A stretch of 64,000 nt of DNA from Emticicia sp031378345. GTDB taxonomy: Bacteria > Bacteroidota > Bacteroidia > Cytophagales > Spirosomataceae. Where the stretch lies: assembly GCA_031378345.1 (NCBI GenBank), contig JANNDY010000003.1, forward strand, positions 1-64,000. Direction: 5' to 3'. Of this stretch, positions 7,159 through 14,211 are shown one piece after another. Positions within the stretch are counted from its first letter, which is position 1. Each line of letters opens with the position of its first letter. The position numbers were made by a program, and so were the translations under genes. A model generated the notes under the pieces. That model had not been told where the DNA came from. It saw only the letters and a list, made by a program, of their open reading frames with translations, and did not search any database.

Positions 7159-7416
7159 TCAAAAGGCGGTTAGTTGAAGGTTTGCATCAAATGGCACTAC
7201 GTTTTTGTATTTTTCTTGGAGTGGTTTAATAATTAAATTAATATCCACTTTGCACACAAGGCAGAATAAAATCGCATCGTCAAAGTCTGGGGTTTCTTGC
7301 TTCAATCTGTTTTTTAAAGTCCTAATACTTTTTCCTGTTTTGGTTTGCCAAATGCTGTTAAAGTATTTAATCGAAAGCGGACTGACCGAATAATAAATTT
7401 TTTCAAAGTTTCTCAT
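7159..7416 (-). CDS. First gene of the leftward early operon, possible DNA-binding protein
   Basis: I choose the ATG at 7416 (MRNFEKIYYS) because the longer frame to 7458 runs into the operator repeats. The 85-residue product contains a segment (NSIWQTKTGKSIRTLKNRLKQ) that could form a helix-turn-helix, followed by a helical region with two Cys. As the first gene behind the regulated promoter it could be a Cro-like protein. This is inference from position. Confidence 0.5.
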   Translation of the reverse strand: MRNFEKIYYSVSPLSIKYFNSIWQTKTGKSIRTLKNRLKQETPDFDDAILFCLVCKVDINLIIKPLQEKYKNVVPFDANLQLTAF

Positions 7417-7456
7417 CTTATTTTGGTTATTGTGTAATATTTTTACCGTTGTTTGC

Positions 7457-7548
7457 AATATAATTACTGTTATAGGTAATTATATTACCATGCACAAATA
7501 TATAGTAATTTATATATGCGTGTCAAGTAATTTATGTATTTATTTTTG
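7457..7548. promoter_or_regulatory. Divergent promoter and operator (genetic-switch) region
   Basis: Between the leftward early operon and the rightward repressor gene lie two TAnnTTTG boxes: 7502-7495 on the minus strand (TATATTTG) and 7541-7548 on the plus strand (TATTTTTG). A perfect 11-bp inverted repeat (AATATAATTAC at 7457-7467, GTAATTATATT at 7476-7486) overlaps the leftward transcript start region. Two further direct copies of AGTAATTTAT (7504 and 7526) flank the boxes. Several GTAATT half-sites around divergent promoters are what a phage-type repressor would bind. Confidence 0.65.
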
Positions 7549-7586
7549 TATTTATTTCCATAAATGCCATAACTAACTAATAATCA

Positions 7587-7961
7587 ATGATTTACGATGT
7601 AGAGAAAACTATCCTTGACACCATACAGGCAAGGGCAATTAGTAAGAAATCCGTGTATAGTGCAGTAGGTAAGACACAAAGCGGTTTTGAGTATATGATG
7701 AAAAACAAGTCCACAACCGTAAAGGACTTGATAAAAATTGCAGAAGTTTTAGAGGTTACACCCTGTAAACTTTTTGAAAATGTAGAGTTTTCTAATATAG
7801 CAACCGAACCCCGTGCAAAGTATTTGGTACAGCAAAGCAACCAAAACGGCAATAATCACAACGGTATTGAAGAAAATCGGAGTTTCAAAGAGGAAATTGA
7901 TTTTTTAAGAGGTCAGGTAAGTAGCCTTACCAAGATGCTTGAAAATGCACTTGCCAAATAG
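7587..7961 (+). CDS. XRE/Cro-type repressor with coiled-coil tail
   Basis: Residues 1-65 read as a helix-turn-helix (ARAISKKSVYSAVGKTQSGF followed by the KDLIKIAEVLEVTPCKLF signature of XRE-family helix 5). The middle is a Gln/Asn linker, and residues 95-124 form a coiled coil (EEIDFLRGQVSSLTKMLENA) suited to dimerisation. The total is 124 aa. It is transcribed divergently from the early operon across an operator with repeated GTAATT sites, so it is most likely the lysogeny or element-maintenance repressor and probably represses itself. It lacks the LexA-like peptidase domain of SOS-cleaved repressors. Confidence 0.75.
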   Translation: MIYDVEKTILDTIQARAISKKSVYSAVGKTQSGFEYMMKNKSTTVKDLIKIAEVLEVTPCKLFENVEFSNIATEPRAKYLVQQSNQNGNNHNGIEENRSFKEEIDFLRGQVSSLTKMLENALAK

Positions 7962-8042
7962 ACAGACACTACACAGGCGTATATATATAATTGTCTGTCT
8001 GTATAGGGTTTTAGTCATATACAGGCTTATAATTTTGGATAC

Positions 8043-8135
8043 ATAGATAAAACCTTGATAATCAGTTAGTTATGAAAAATAAGGCTACCGTCCTGTTCCC
8101 GCTACTAAGGAGGTCTGAAAAGACCTCCTTTTTTT
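8043..8135 (+). ncRNA. Candidate small RNA ending in an intrinsic terminator
   Basis: TAATTTTG at 8030-8037 fits the -7 box. About 90 nt downstream a perfect 10-bp hairpin with T7 ends the unit, and no ORF lies between. The 5' part contains AAAACCTTGATAATCAG (8049-8065), which recurs at 48210-48226 with one change, also just after a -7 box. It could instead be the untranslated tail of the repressor mRNA. Confidence 0.35.
8107..8135 (+). terminator. Intrinsic terminator
   Basis: AAGGAGGTCT / AGACCTCCTT with a GAAA loop, followed by T-rich sequence on the plus strand. Confidence 0.85.
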
Positions 8136-8151
8136 ATGCACGAGTTTTTAG

Positions 8152-8283
8152 CTACACAAAATATTTGTCCAATACATTTATCAGAATGGAAATAAAAATT
8201 CTGATTCTATTTTCTGATTTTAACTTTTCAATTTGATTTTTTAGTTCTGCTATTTCGGTGTTATTTGTGTTGTCCTTTTTCAT
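8152..8283 (-). CDS. Small coiled-coil/membrane protein, 43 aa
   Basis: A short frame from ATG 8283 to TAG 8152. Residues 8-25 are a charged helix (EIAELKNQIEKLKSEN) and residues 27-43 a hydrophobic segment. It lies between two terminators (8107 and 8356), so it would be a separate unit. Weak evidence; no family recognised. Confidence 0.35.
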   Translation of the reverse strand: MKKDNTNNTEIAELKNQIEKLKSENRIRIFISILINVLDKYFV

Positions 8284-8355
8284 TTTTTTGCTGATTTTGA
8301 TTAAAGATTTAGCAAATATTTAATGCTTTTTTTGTAAAACAATATTTTAAAAAAC

Positions 8356-8392
8356 ACAAAAAGCGACGGTATCGCTACCTATCGCTTTTTGT
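8356..8392. terminator. Bidirectional intrinsic terminator
   Basis: A perfect 11-bp stem (ACAAAAAGCGA / TCGCTTTTTGT) with A/T runs in both arms, downstream of the repeat-rich gene on the minus strand. Confidence 0.75.
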
Positions 8393-9221
8393 TTATAACA
8401 ATCTGATTATCAATTGTTTGTAAAATTATTTCATCGCTTTCTTGTCGTTGTTTTTTGAGAAATTAAATTATATTTTTTAAAATCCTTTACAATTACTGTT
8501 CTTGTATTTTCATAGTTTTTACATACATAAATTTCTTTCGCATCAAATATTTGTCTTATGGTGTTAGTTTTAGCTTGTTGCGAGTTATTTAGTCTTTTAA
8601 ATTCTATTTGATAAATTTCAAATGCTTTTTTTACTCAATCAGGTATTTCATTAATTATTTCTAATAATGGCTTTTCTTTCTTTTCAGTTGCAGGAATTTT
8701 GCTTTCAAGTAATGGTATTGCTGACGAAAGTGTTATTAATTTTTTCCCTCTTTTATCAAATTCTTTCCAAACAATCTCAAATGCTTCATTGATTGTTTCT
8801 AATCTTAAATTTAATTTTATCTCCTTACAATGATGATAAATTAATAAGTCGTTCTCATGTATTTTAAAATCATGTAAATCATTAAAACTTAATCCTACAC
8901 ATTCATAGTTATAATCGAACCAAAATTCAATAAATGCTTCGGCATTTTTGGGTAAAAACTGACTATGATATTTAAAGTAATCCGAAAATTCATCAATCAA
9001 ACTTTGTGCTTCTTTCTTTAATTTTTCTCGGAATTTTAAAAAATTGCTTTTTGCTTTATTTACTACCTTTAAATCTATTGATACTAAATCTTTTGTTAAT
9101 TGTGTAGCGACATTTGCTAATGAATAATTATCAAATTTACCATTAACAGTTTGTATTGCGGAAGTTGCAACATCCCCTAATAAATAGTTTACTGTTTGAA
9201 GACTACCAAAATTATAGCCTT

Positions 9222-9424
9222 TTTCGGTAATAGATAAAAAATCATTGCCTTTAGTTACAAGTGATGAGTAATCGTACTTTCCTAAAATTGATGTGTAATC
9301 ATTTAGCGGAGAGCCTACTCTTAAAGCTTCCATGCTTCCAATTTCGGAAATAGATAGAAAATCATTGCCTTTAGTTACAAGTGATGAGTAATCGTAGTTT
9401 CCTAAAATTGATGAGTAATCATTT
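9222..9424. repeat. Two-copy direct repeat, 120-bp period
   Basis: About 83 bp (9222-9304) recurs at 9342-9424 with few differences. It encodes the duplicated 40-residue protein unit. Confidence 0.85.
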
Positions 9425-9431
9425 TCCTTAC

Positions 9432-9600
9432 CTGCTACTGTAACCGCCATTCTTCCAAATGCTAAATTGTCATTTAGTTTAGGGTAACCATCTGCTACTG
9501 TAACCACCATTCTTCCAAATGCTAAATTGTCATTTAGTTTAGGATAACCATCTGCTACTGTTAAAGCTGCTATGCTTTCAAATGCTAAATTGTCAATATC
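9432..9600. repeat. Tandem 60-bp repeats
   Basis: Two nearly identical 60-bp units and a third partial, more diverged unit start near 9432, 9492 and 9552. They code for the 20-residue repeats. Confidence 0.85.
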
Positions 9601-9744
9601 TTTTGGAATTAAATTAATAGCATCTATTATTGTTCTGTATTTTTCTTGGTTATCCTCATACATTTGGAAGGCATCTAACTTTTCATTTATTTTTATCTCC
9701 TCCATAATTAAAATGTTTTTAATATTTGAAAGTTATTATCTAAA

Positions 9745-10032
9745 TCAAGCCCTCAAACCTCCTAAAACGTGGTTTTGTGCCTGTGTTTTACGTTTATCTG
9801 TTATGAGTTTGATGTTTAGCACTTGCTCAATATCTGTGAGGGTATCAAGTGTAAAATTATGCGTTCCACTAAGCCACTTGCTTACTTCGGAGGGCTTTCT
9901 ACCTACTTTTTGGGCAAATTGTTTCTTTACCATAAGTGCATCTGCAATGATTAAAGCAATACGAATTTTTCGGTCGGTGCGGGCTTGCTCTTCGGGTGTT
10001 ATTTGTGCTAATAAATTATCTAATAATGTCAT
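9745..10032 (-). CDS. XRE-family HTH regulator, copy 1 (helix linker shortened)
   Basis: A 95-residue protein with the antitoxin-like HTH core FAQKVGRKPSEVSKWLSGTH and the following LDTLTDIEQVLNIKLI helix. Compared with copy 2 (13131-13434) it lacks four residues between the first and second helices (ALMVKKQ against ALTAKGMAKKQ), a 12-bp in-frame deletion that removes the usual KGM turn and may impair folding. Its start and C-terminal tail are intact, unlike copy 2. Such regulators usually pair with HigB/RelE-type toxins, but no toxin gene is adjacent. Confidence 0.7.
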   Translation of the reverse strand: MTLLDNLLAQITPEEQARTDRKIRIALIIADALMVKKQFAQKVGRKPSEVSKWLSGTHNFTLDTLTDIEQVLNIKLITDKRKTQAQNHVLGGLRA

Positions 10033-10071
10033 GTTTTTGTTTTATTTATTTGTCAAAGGCATAAAAATAAT

Positions 10072-10093
10072 TTCACTTATAACTAAATTTATT
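10072..10093. repeat. 22-bp direct repeat, copy at 14041-14062
   Basis: TTCACTTATAACTAAATTTA and the next two bases match 14041-14062 with one mismatch. It lies upstream of HTH copy 1; the other copy lies upstream of hicB. Confidence 0.75.
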
Positions 10094-10696
10094 TTATACT
10101 TAACCACCATTTCTTAAACCCTATCCTTTCTTTTTCTTCATACTTGGTTTTTTCTTCATTATCTTGCACAAGTAAATTTATGGCTTCCTAAACGTCCTCA
10201 AATTGTTTGTCGTGTTTATCAAATTTGCTTTCAATCTGTGCTAATTTTTCTCCAAATTCTTTGTAAGTCGATGCGTATAGCCTTAGCACTACAAAAGCTC
10301 TCATGATGGCAATATTTACCTCAATCGCTTTATTGGAGTTGAGTATGCCACTTAGCATTGCCAAACCTTGCTCGGTAAAAGCATAAGGCAAATATTTTGT
10401 ATTTTTTCCTCTACCTTTTTCTAAGGTTTCGATTTGCAACCTCAAAGATTTTTCAGTTTCTAAGGTTTCATTTTGCAACCTTTGAATAGATGAGGTTTCA
10501 ATTTGCAACCGCATAGAATCCCATTCCGATTTTGTGAGTTGAAACATAAAATCTTGTGGAAACCTTTTGATGTTCCGTTTTACTGCAAGATTCAAGTTCT
10601 CTGTTAATACTTGGAACATTTCGGCAAGGTCAAAGTCTAAAATTACCTTTTCCCTCTCACTTCGTAGATGCTGTTTTGAATTGTTTGTTATTGCAT
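10089..10696 (-). pseudogene. Decayed ORF6N-domain (phage antirepressor-like) gene
   Basis: The pieces of an ORF6N protein can be read in order but not in one frame. They are an N-terminus (QTIQNSIYEVRGK) with a TAA at codon 3 and a one-base deletion after RGK, and a main body (VILDFDLAEMFQVLTENLNLAVKRN... FPQDFMFQL... KYLPYAFTEQGLAMLSGIL). A TAG follows DV, and the C-terminus EAINLLVQDNEEKTKYEEKE... runs to TAA 10089. The body also has a repeated Leu-Arg-Leu-Gln-Ile-Glu-Thr segment. ORF6N proteins are phage antirepressor or DNA-binding accessory proteins. Only the fragment 10188-10619 remains as an open frame. Confidence 0.8.
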
Positions 10697-10710
10697 ATTG
10701 ATTTTTAGTT

Positions 10711-10733
10711 TTTATAAATGTTTTCTAACGATA
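10711..10733. repeat. 23-bp direct repeat, copy at 14061-14083
   Basis: TTTATAAATGTTTTCTAACG and the next three bases match 14061-14083 with one mismatch. On the minus strand both encode the end IVRKHL-stop of a lost gene. Confidence 0.75.
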
Positions 10734-10850
10734 GTCTTTTCCTAATCACACCCTCACCCCCCTAAAAGAATACTCTGTGCTTGCATTTTGCATTGAGTTA
10801 TTCTTTCAAATATAAAACAATTTCATCAAAAAAAGTATAGCCATCAATAT

Positions 10851-10890
10851 ACGTATAAATACCTGTTTTCAAAAACAGGTATTTATACGT
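10851..10890. repeat. 40-bp perfect palindrome
   Basis: Arms of 19 bp (ACGTATAAATACCTGTTTT and its exact complement) around a CA centre, 70 bp upstream of the monoheme protein gene. No T-run follows on the plus strand beyond short ones, so an operator or insertion scar fits better than a terminator. Confidence 0.8.
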
Positions 10891-10959
10891 GATTTTAAAA
10901 GGATTATTTGTTGTTGCTTTGTCAAAAGATTTTAATTAAATCTAAAAACACTACCTATC

Positions 10960-12567
10960 ATGGCAAGCAACAATCAACGTTCGTCAAACATTCCGAACAA
11001 AAAAAGAGGAATTATTACAACTTTTTTAAGCAGTATCGTCTTTTTTGTTGCGTGGAACCAATCTGAAACAAATACTGATGCAACACTTAGCGTGCCAGCA
11101 CCTGCGATTTCGTTTAGCTCGACAGTTCCGAAGGACATCAGTAATCCAGCAGACCCTCAGCAGGCAGCCGAATTTGCATGGAATGAATTTATAGCTCTCA
11201 ATTGGCCCGCCAAAAAGAATCCTTCTCCAGCTTCTGGAATGTCCGATTATTTTAGAGGACAGCCTTCCACAACGCAAACTTTGGGAGCTACGGGGTCGGG
11301 TGGTGTAGTTGTTTGGGAAACTTTCTATCATAGAGATGAACTTTATCCAGGTTATGCCACAGGTAATGGCAATGTTTTGCCAAGTCCCAATGCCATTCCA
11401 AGTTATGTTTATCAAAACTTAACCATTACAAAGGCAACGCCAAGCACAAATTTAAATTTATTCAATAACCTTGATGAAGCGAGCGAAATTACACTTGCCA
11501 ATATGTATTATACGCCATTGGCAGATAAAGCAGATGCTCTTAGAAATAGTTTTGGAGGTTCGCCGACACCCGCTCAGCAACAATTAATTACTAATGCGGG
11601 TGTAAAAGCCGCCCTTGTTTATGAAGCAAAAGGAAACCCAGTAATGTTTAATTATTTGAAAACTACGGGTTTCAATAATATTGTTCCGGGCAGAAATGCT
11701 CGAAGGCAAGCAGTAAATTTAATATCAAATAAGGCAACTACAGCCCCGATTTTTAAATTACCCAATGGCACAATCGAAATGAAAGCAACATGGCGACATT
11801 TCGATGCTTCAACAGATAATCTGAATGACTTTCATTGGACCATCGGCATCTATTATACAGGCAGTTCGATTGCCCCAATAGCCAATAATGACACTTTATT
11901 GCTGGTTGCATTGCATATTATTCAAAAAACACCCAATGTGCCTACGTTTACATTTGCCACTTTTGAACACGTTAGTAATGAAAAAAATGGATTTCGATTT
12001 AAAAATACTAACCCCCGAACCGTCAATACCAACGTACCTCGTCCACTACCTGACTCGGGCATGATTACAGCCATCAGACAATTTCCGATTCCAAATTCAA
12101 GCAGCAAATTTGATTTGGTGAGTTATAATTCTATGGTTCAGAACCAAATACGTAAGTTTTTTGGCAATAATGTGGTTTGGGCAAACTACCAATTAATAGG
12201 CGTACAAGCTGTTGTGCAAGACGATCCGGGCGGAGTTGTGCCAAACCAGCAGTTCTTTTTATCAAATTTTGCAACCGAAACTAATAATTCGCTCCAGTTT
12301 TTTCAAGGAGGATTAACCGGCCCTTCGACAAATGTTCCAGATCCTAATATAGCACACGTTTTTGTGATAAATCCTAAAACAAAAAAATATTTGGGTCATA
12401 CTTCAGGAGGATGTTTGGGTTGTCATGGTTCACAAGGGCAGTTTCCTGGAGGTGATTTTAGCGTAATTTCTGCTACGGCAAATAATTTCTCTCCAGAACC
12501 AATATCACCTTATCCTGGGGGTAAGGTTTCCAAACAAAATCCTGCTGGCTTTCCTTTACCACATTAA
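10960..12567 (+). CDS. Exported monoheme c-type protein, 535 aa
   Basis: A basic N-terminus and a hydrophobic stretch (about residues 17-32, IITTFLSSIVFFVAW) suggest export or membrane anchoring. The body starts with AAEFAWNEFIALNWPA and VVVWETFYHRDELYP, segments I associate with a poorly described family of large bacterial proteins. Near the C-terminus is a single c-type heme site, CLGCH (about residue 484), after the GHTSGG segment. It is therefore probably a periplasmic heme protein or oxidoreductase. The small gene 49 bp downstream likely works with it. The pair sits in an accessory patch between decayed element genes. Exact reaction unknown. Confidence 0.65.
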   Translation: MASNNQRSSNIPNKKRGIITTFLSSIVFFVAWNQSETNTDATLSVPAPAISFSSTVPKDISNPADPQQAAEFAWNEFIALNWPAKKNPSPASGMSDYFRGQPSTTQTLGATGSGGVVVWETFYHRDELYPGYATGNGNVLPSPNAIPSYVYQNLTITKATPSTNLNLFNNLDEASEITLANMYYTPLADKADALRNSFGGSPTPAQQQLITNAGVKAALVYEAKGNPVMFNYLKTTGFNNIVPGRNARRQAVNLISNKATTAPIFKLPNGTIEMKATWRHFDASTDNLNDFHWTIGIYYTGSSIAPIANNDTLLLVALHIIQKTPNVPTFTFATFEHVSNEKNGFRFKNTNPRTVNTNVPRPLPDSGMITAIRQFPIPNSSSKFDLVSYNSMVQNQIRKFFGNNVVWANYQLIGVQAVVQDDPGGVVPNQQFFLSNFATETNNSLQFFQGGLTGPSTNVPDPNIAHVFVINPKTKKYLGHTSGGCLGCHGSQGQFPGGDFSVISATANNFSPEPISPYPGGKVSKQNPAGFPLPH

Positions 12568-12616
12568 TCAAAAACGCTCTCAAAATATTTATATAATCTC
12601 TTAAATCTTAGAAAAA

Positions 12617-13036
12617 ATGGCAGCAACAATCAACAATTACGCAGACCTACAAAATCTGCTTAATGCTTTAGTAAATGCAAATAATCTTACTCCTGGATTT
12701 GCACCTCACCATGCTTTCTGGAATGACCTCACTTACAAACAATTTATCACGGGTAGTGTACCTAATGTCAGTGGTGGCAAATATAAAATACTTGTAGTGG
12801 GCAATGCCGCTCAATCTAATATTATACAGGCACTTTCTGGCACTGCGGGTAGCCCATTTGACCCAAATTCAGGTTCAATAGGTCAAATGCCACAGCCAAG
12901 TCCTCCATATAATTCGGTTAGTCCTTTTCAAACAGATGTAATTACCGCCCTGACAAATTGGATTAATAGTGGCTGCCCAAACAAGACAACCAAAACAGTT
13001 AAAGTGCCAAAAGCACCGAAAGCTGTTAAAGCATAA
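12617..13036 (+). CDS. Small partner of the monoheme protein, 139 aa
   Basis: The protein reads HHAFWNDLTYKQFITGSVPN, then a hydrophobic beta segment (YKILVVGNAAQSNIIQAL), MPQPSPPY and a C-terminal helix DVITALTNWINSGCP. This pattern resembles the c-type-cytochrome-like or planctomycete-type domains that end in WI-x-x-GCP, but there is no CxxCH, so it probably binds no heme. No signal peptide is visible. A Lys/Ala/Pro-rich tail (KVPKAPKAVKA) follows. It is co-transcribed with the monoheme protein. Function unknown. Confidence 0.6.
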   Translation: MAATINNYADLQNLLNALVNANNLTPGFAPHHAFWNDLTYKQFITGSVPNVSGGKYKILVVGNAAQSNIIQALSGTAGSPFDPNSGSIGQMPQPSPPYNSVSPFQTDVITALTNWINSGCPNKTTKTVKVPKAPKAVKA

Positions 13037-13130
13037 TTCGGGAATCAGAACGGTTCATTTACTTTGAAATGCTAAAATTGCACCTCTTAATTTTTCGTTC
13101 AGTTTTTGAATTATGTCATTTTTAGGTATT

Positions 13131-13434
13131 TTAAAAAGTCCAAAAACAAGCCCCCAAATCTCCTAAAACTTGGTTTGGGGCTTATGTTTTGCATTTATCC
13201 GTTATGAGTTTGATGTTTAGCACTTGCTCAATATCTGTGAGGGTATCAAGTGTAAAATTATGCGTACCACTAAGCCACTTGCTTACTTCGGAGGGCTTTC
13301 TACCTACTTTTTGGGCAAATTGTTTCTTTGCCATGCCTTTTGCCGTGAGTGCATTGGCAATGATTGAAGCAATACGCATTTTTCGGTCGGTGCGGGCTTG
13401 CTCTTCGGGTCTGTGCCAATAAATTATGTGTCAT
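13131..13434 (-). pseudogene. XRE-family HTH regulator, copy 2 (frameshifted and truncated)
   Basis: About 260 bp are nearly identical to the gene at 9745-10032 in the same orientation. Copy 2 keeps the complete HTH core including AKGMAKKQ. It has lost 5 bp near codon 8, which shifts the frame away from its ATG at 13434, and has a TAA after DKCKT that removes the conserved C-terminal tail. A shortened product from an internal ATG at 13379 (65 residues) is possible. Its original ATG overlaps the hicA stop as ATGA, so it was once the third gene of a hicB-hicA-HTH operon. Confidence 0.75.
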
Positions 13435-13661
13435 TTATTCAAATCGTTTAAAAAGTCCTTTTTATTTACTCCCAAAGTACCCAAAAGTTTTTTTATGATA
13501 AATTCGGGTACAGGGTCAATATGAGATTGCAAAACAATGGGTCGTGCAAGACCTTTGCGTGTCCAAATCTCATGCCCGCCATTGGTTCGGGTGCGTTCAC
13601 AACCTACACTAATCAAATACCGCCTAAAATCTGTCAAAGAGATGTTTTTCAGCGTTTTCAT
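13431..13661 (-). CDS. hicA: HicA-type mRNA interferase toxin
   Basis: A 76-residue protein with a dsRBD-like fold signature: VGCERTRTNGGHEIWTR with the catalytic His at position 30, then the beta strand PIVLQSH. HicA toxins cleave mRNA and are neutralised by HicB. Length and motif placement are normal. Its start overlaps the hicB stop by four bases, and it lies downstream of the antitoxin gene (B before A), a known alternative order. Confidence 0.85.
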   Translation of the reverse strand: MKTLKNISLTDFRRYLISVGCERTRTNGGHEIWTRKGLARPIVLQSHIDPVPEFIIKKLLGTLGVNKKDFLNDLNK

Positions 13662-14002
13662 GCGGTCATTAAAGGGAGGGTTATAGTTTTATCAAACTTG
13701 CGAAATGGCTTATTCCAAAGGTCTATAAAAGTATCGTTGTTTTTGATGTAATAAGCAGGTGTAGGGGCAGACCATTTGCCATTGGTGGATATTTTCCAGC
13801 CTAATCTTTTTAATTCATCAATGAGGGTTTTGTTTTTGATTGTGTAATCCAAAAACTCATTCAACGAAACTACAAAAGACTGTTTGGCTTCTTCTACGGT
13901 ATTTCCATATCCGCACAAATCAAGTGCGGGCGAAAACAAAATGTGTACTTTGTCTTCTTGAAAAGCTATCAAAGAGAGGTTTGTTTTATTATTTGGCTTC
14001 AT
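13658..14002 (-). CDS. hicB: HicB-type antitoxin
   Basis: 114 residues. The N-terminal half has the HicB partial RNase-H fold pattern (FSPALDLCGYGNTVEEAKQS followed by FVVSLNEFLDY). The C-terminal half (NGKWSAPTPAYYIKNNDTF) is less typical and has no obvious HTH or ribbon-helix-helix. It binds and blocks HicA and may repress the operon promoter. A TATATTTG box lies 25 bp upstream of the start. The gene is first in the operon. Confidence 0.8.
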   Translation of the reverse strand: MKPNNKTNLSLIAFQEDKVHILFSPALDLCGYGNTVEEAKQSFVVSLNEFLDYTIKNKTLIDELKRLGWKISTNGKWSAPTPAYYIKNNDTFIDLWNKPFRKFDKTITLPLMTA

Positions 14003-14026
14003 TTTGACCTATTGATATAATTTCTA

Positions 14027-14034
14027 CAAATATA
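14027..14034 (-). promoter_or_regulatory. -7 box of the hicBA promoter
   Basis: TATATTTG on the minus strand, about 25 bp before the hicB ATG, matches TAnnTTTG. Confidence 0.5.
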
Positions 14035-14061
14035 TTAAACTTCACTTAAAACTAAATTTAT

Positions 14062-14190
14062 TTATAAATGCTTTCTAACGATATCAGAATGTTTTTTCTT
14101 CGATGTTTTGATATACTCATTAAATTTTTGGTTAGTAATGGCGATGTTAAACTTGCCTTTGTTTGTCCGCTTCGCCGGCCCGATTGGTTC
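14062..14190 (-). pseudogene. C-terminal fragment of a lost gene
   Basis: A 42-codon open stretch without a start (EPIGPAKRTNKGKFNIAITN... ending KKKHSDIVRKHL) lies before the GH28 gene end. The last codons (IVRKHL and stop) recur at 10711-10733. It is probably the tail of an unidentified element gene at the junction of accessory and core DNA. Confidence 0.4.
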
Positions 14191-14211
14191 TTACAAAAAT
14201 CAAGCGGGCAA

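Larger units (their letters stand above)
8431..9705 (-). pseudogene. Repeat-rich hypothetical gene with an in-frame TGA
   Basis: The frame from ATG 9705 encodes 356 residues and stops at TGA 8635-8637. The same frame then stays open for 65 more codons with protein-like composition (VKKAFEIYQIEFKRLNN...) to 8431, so a single nonsense change seems to have cut off the C-terminus. Residues 40-95 hold three copies of a 20-residue unit (NLAFGRMVVTVADGYPKLND). Residues 92-175 hold two copies of a 40-residue unit (around DYSSLVTKGNDFLSI), mirrored in the DNA. The C-terminal half is helical and charged. Function unknown. The 356-residue product may still be made. Confidence 0.6.

Noticed and set aside
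9222..9600. Possible CRISPR-like array
   Set aside because: Repeats are long (60 and 120 bp), lack regular unique spacers and are in frame within a protein gene.
13182..13379. Intact second HTH antitoxin
   Set aside because: Comparison with 9745-10032 shows a lost N-terminus by frameshift and a premature stop, so it is listed as a pseudogene.
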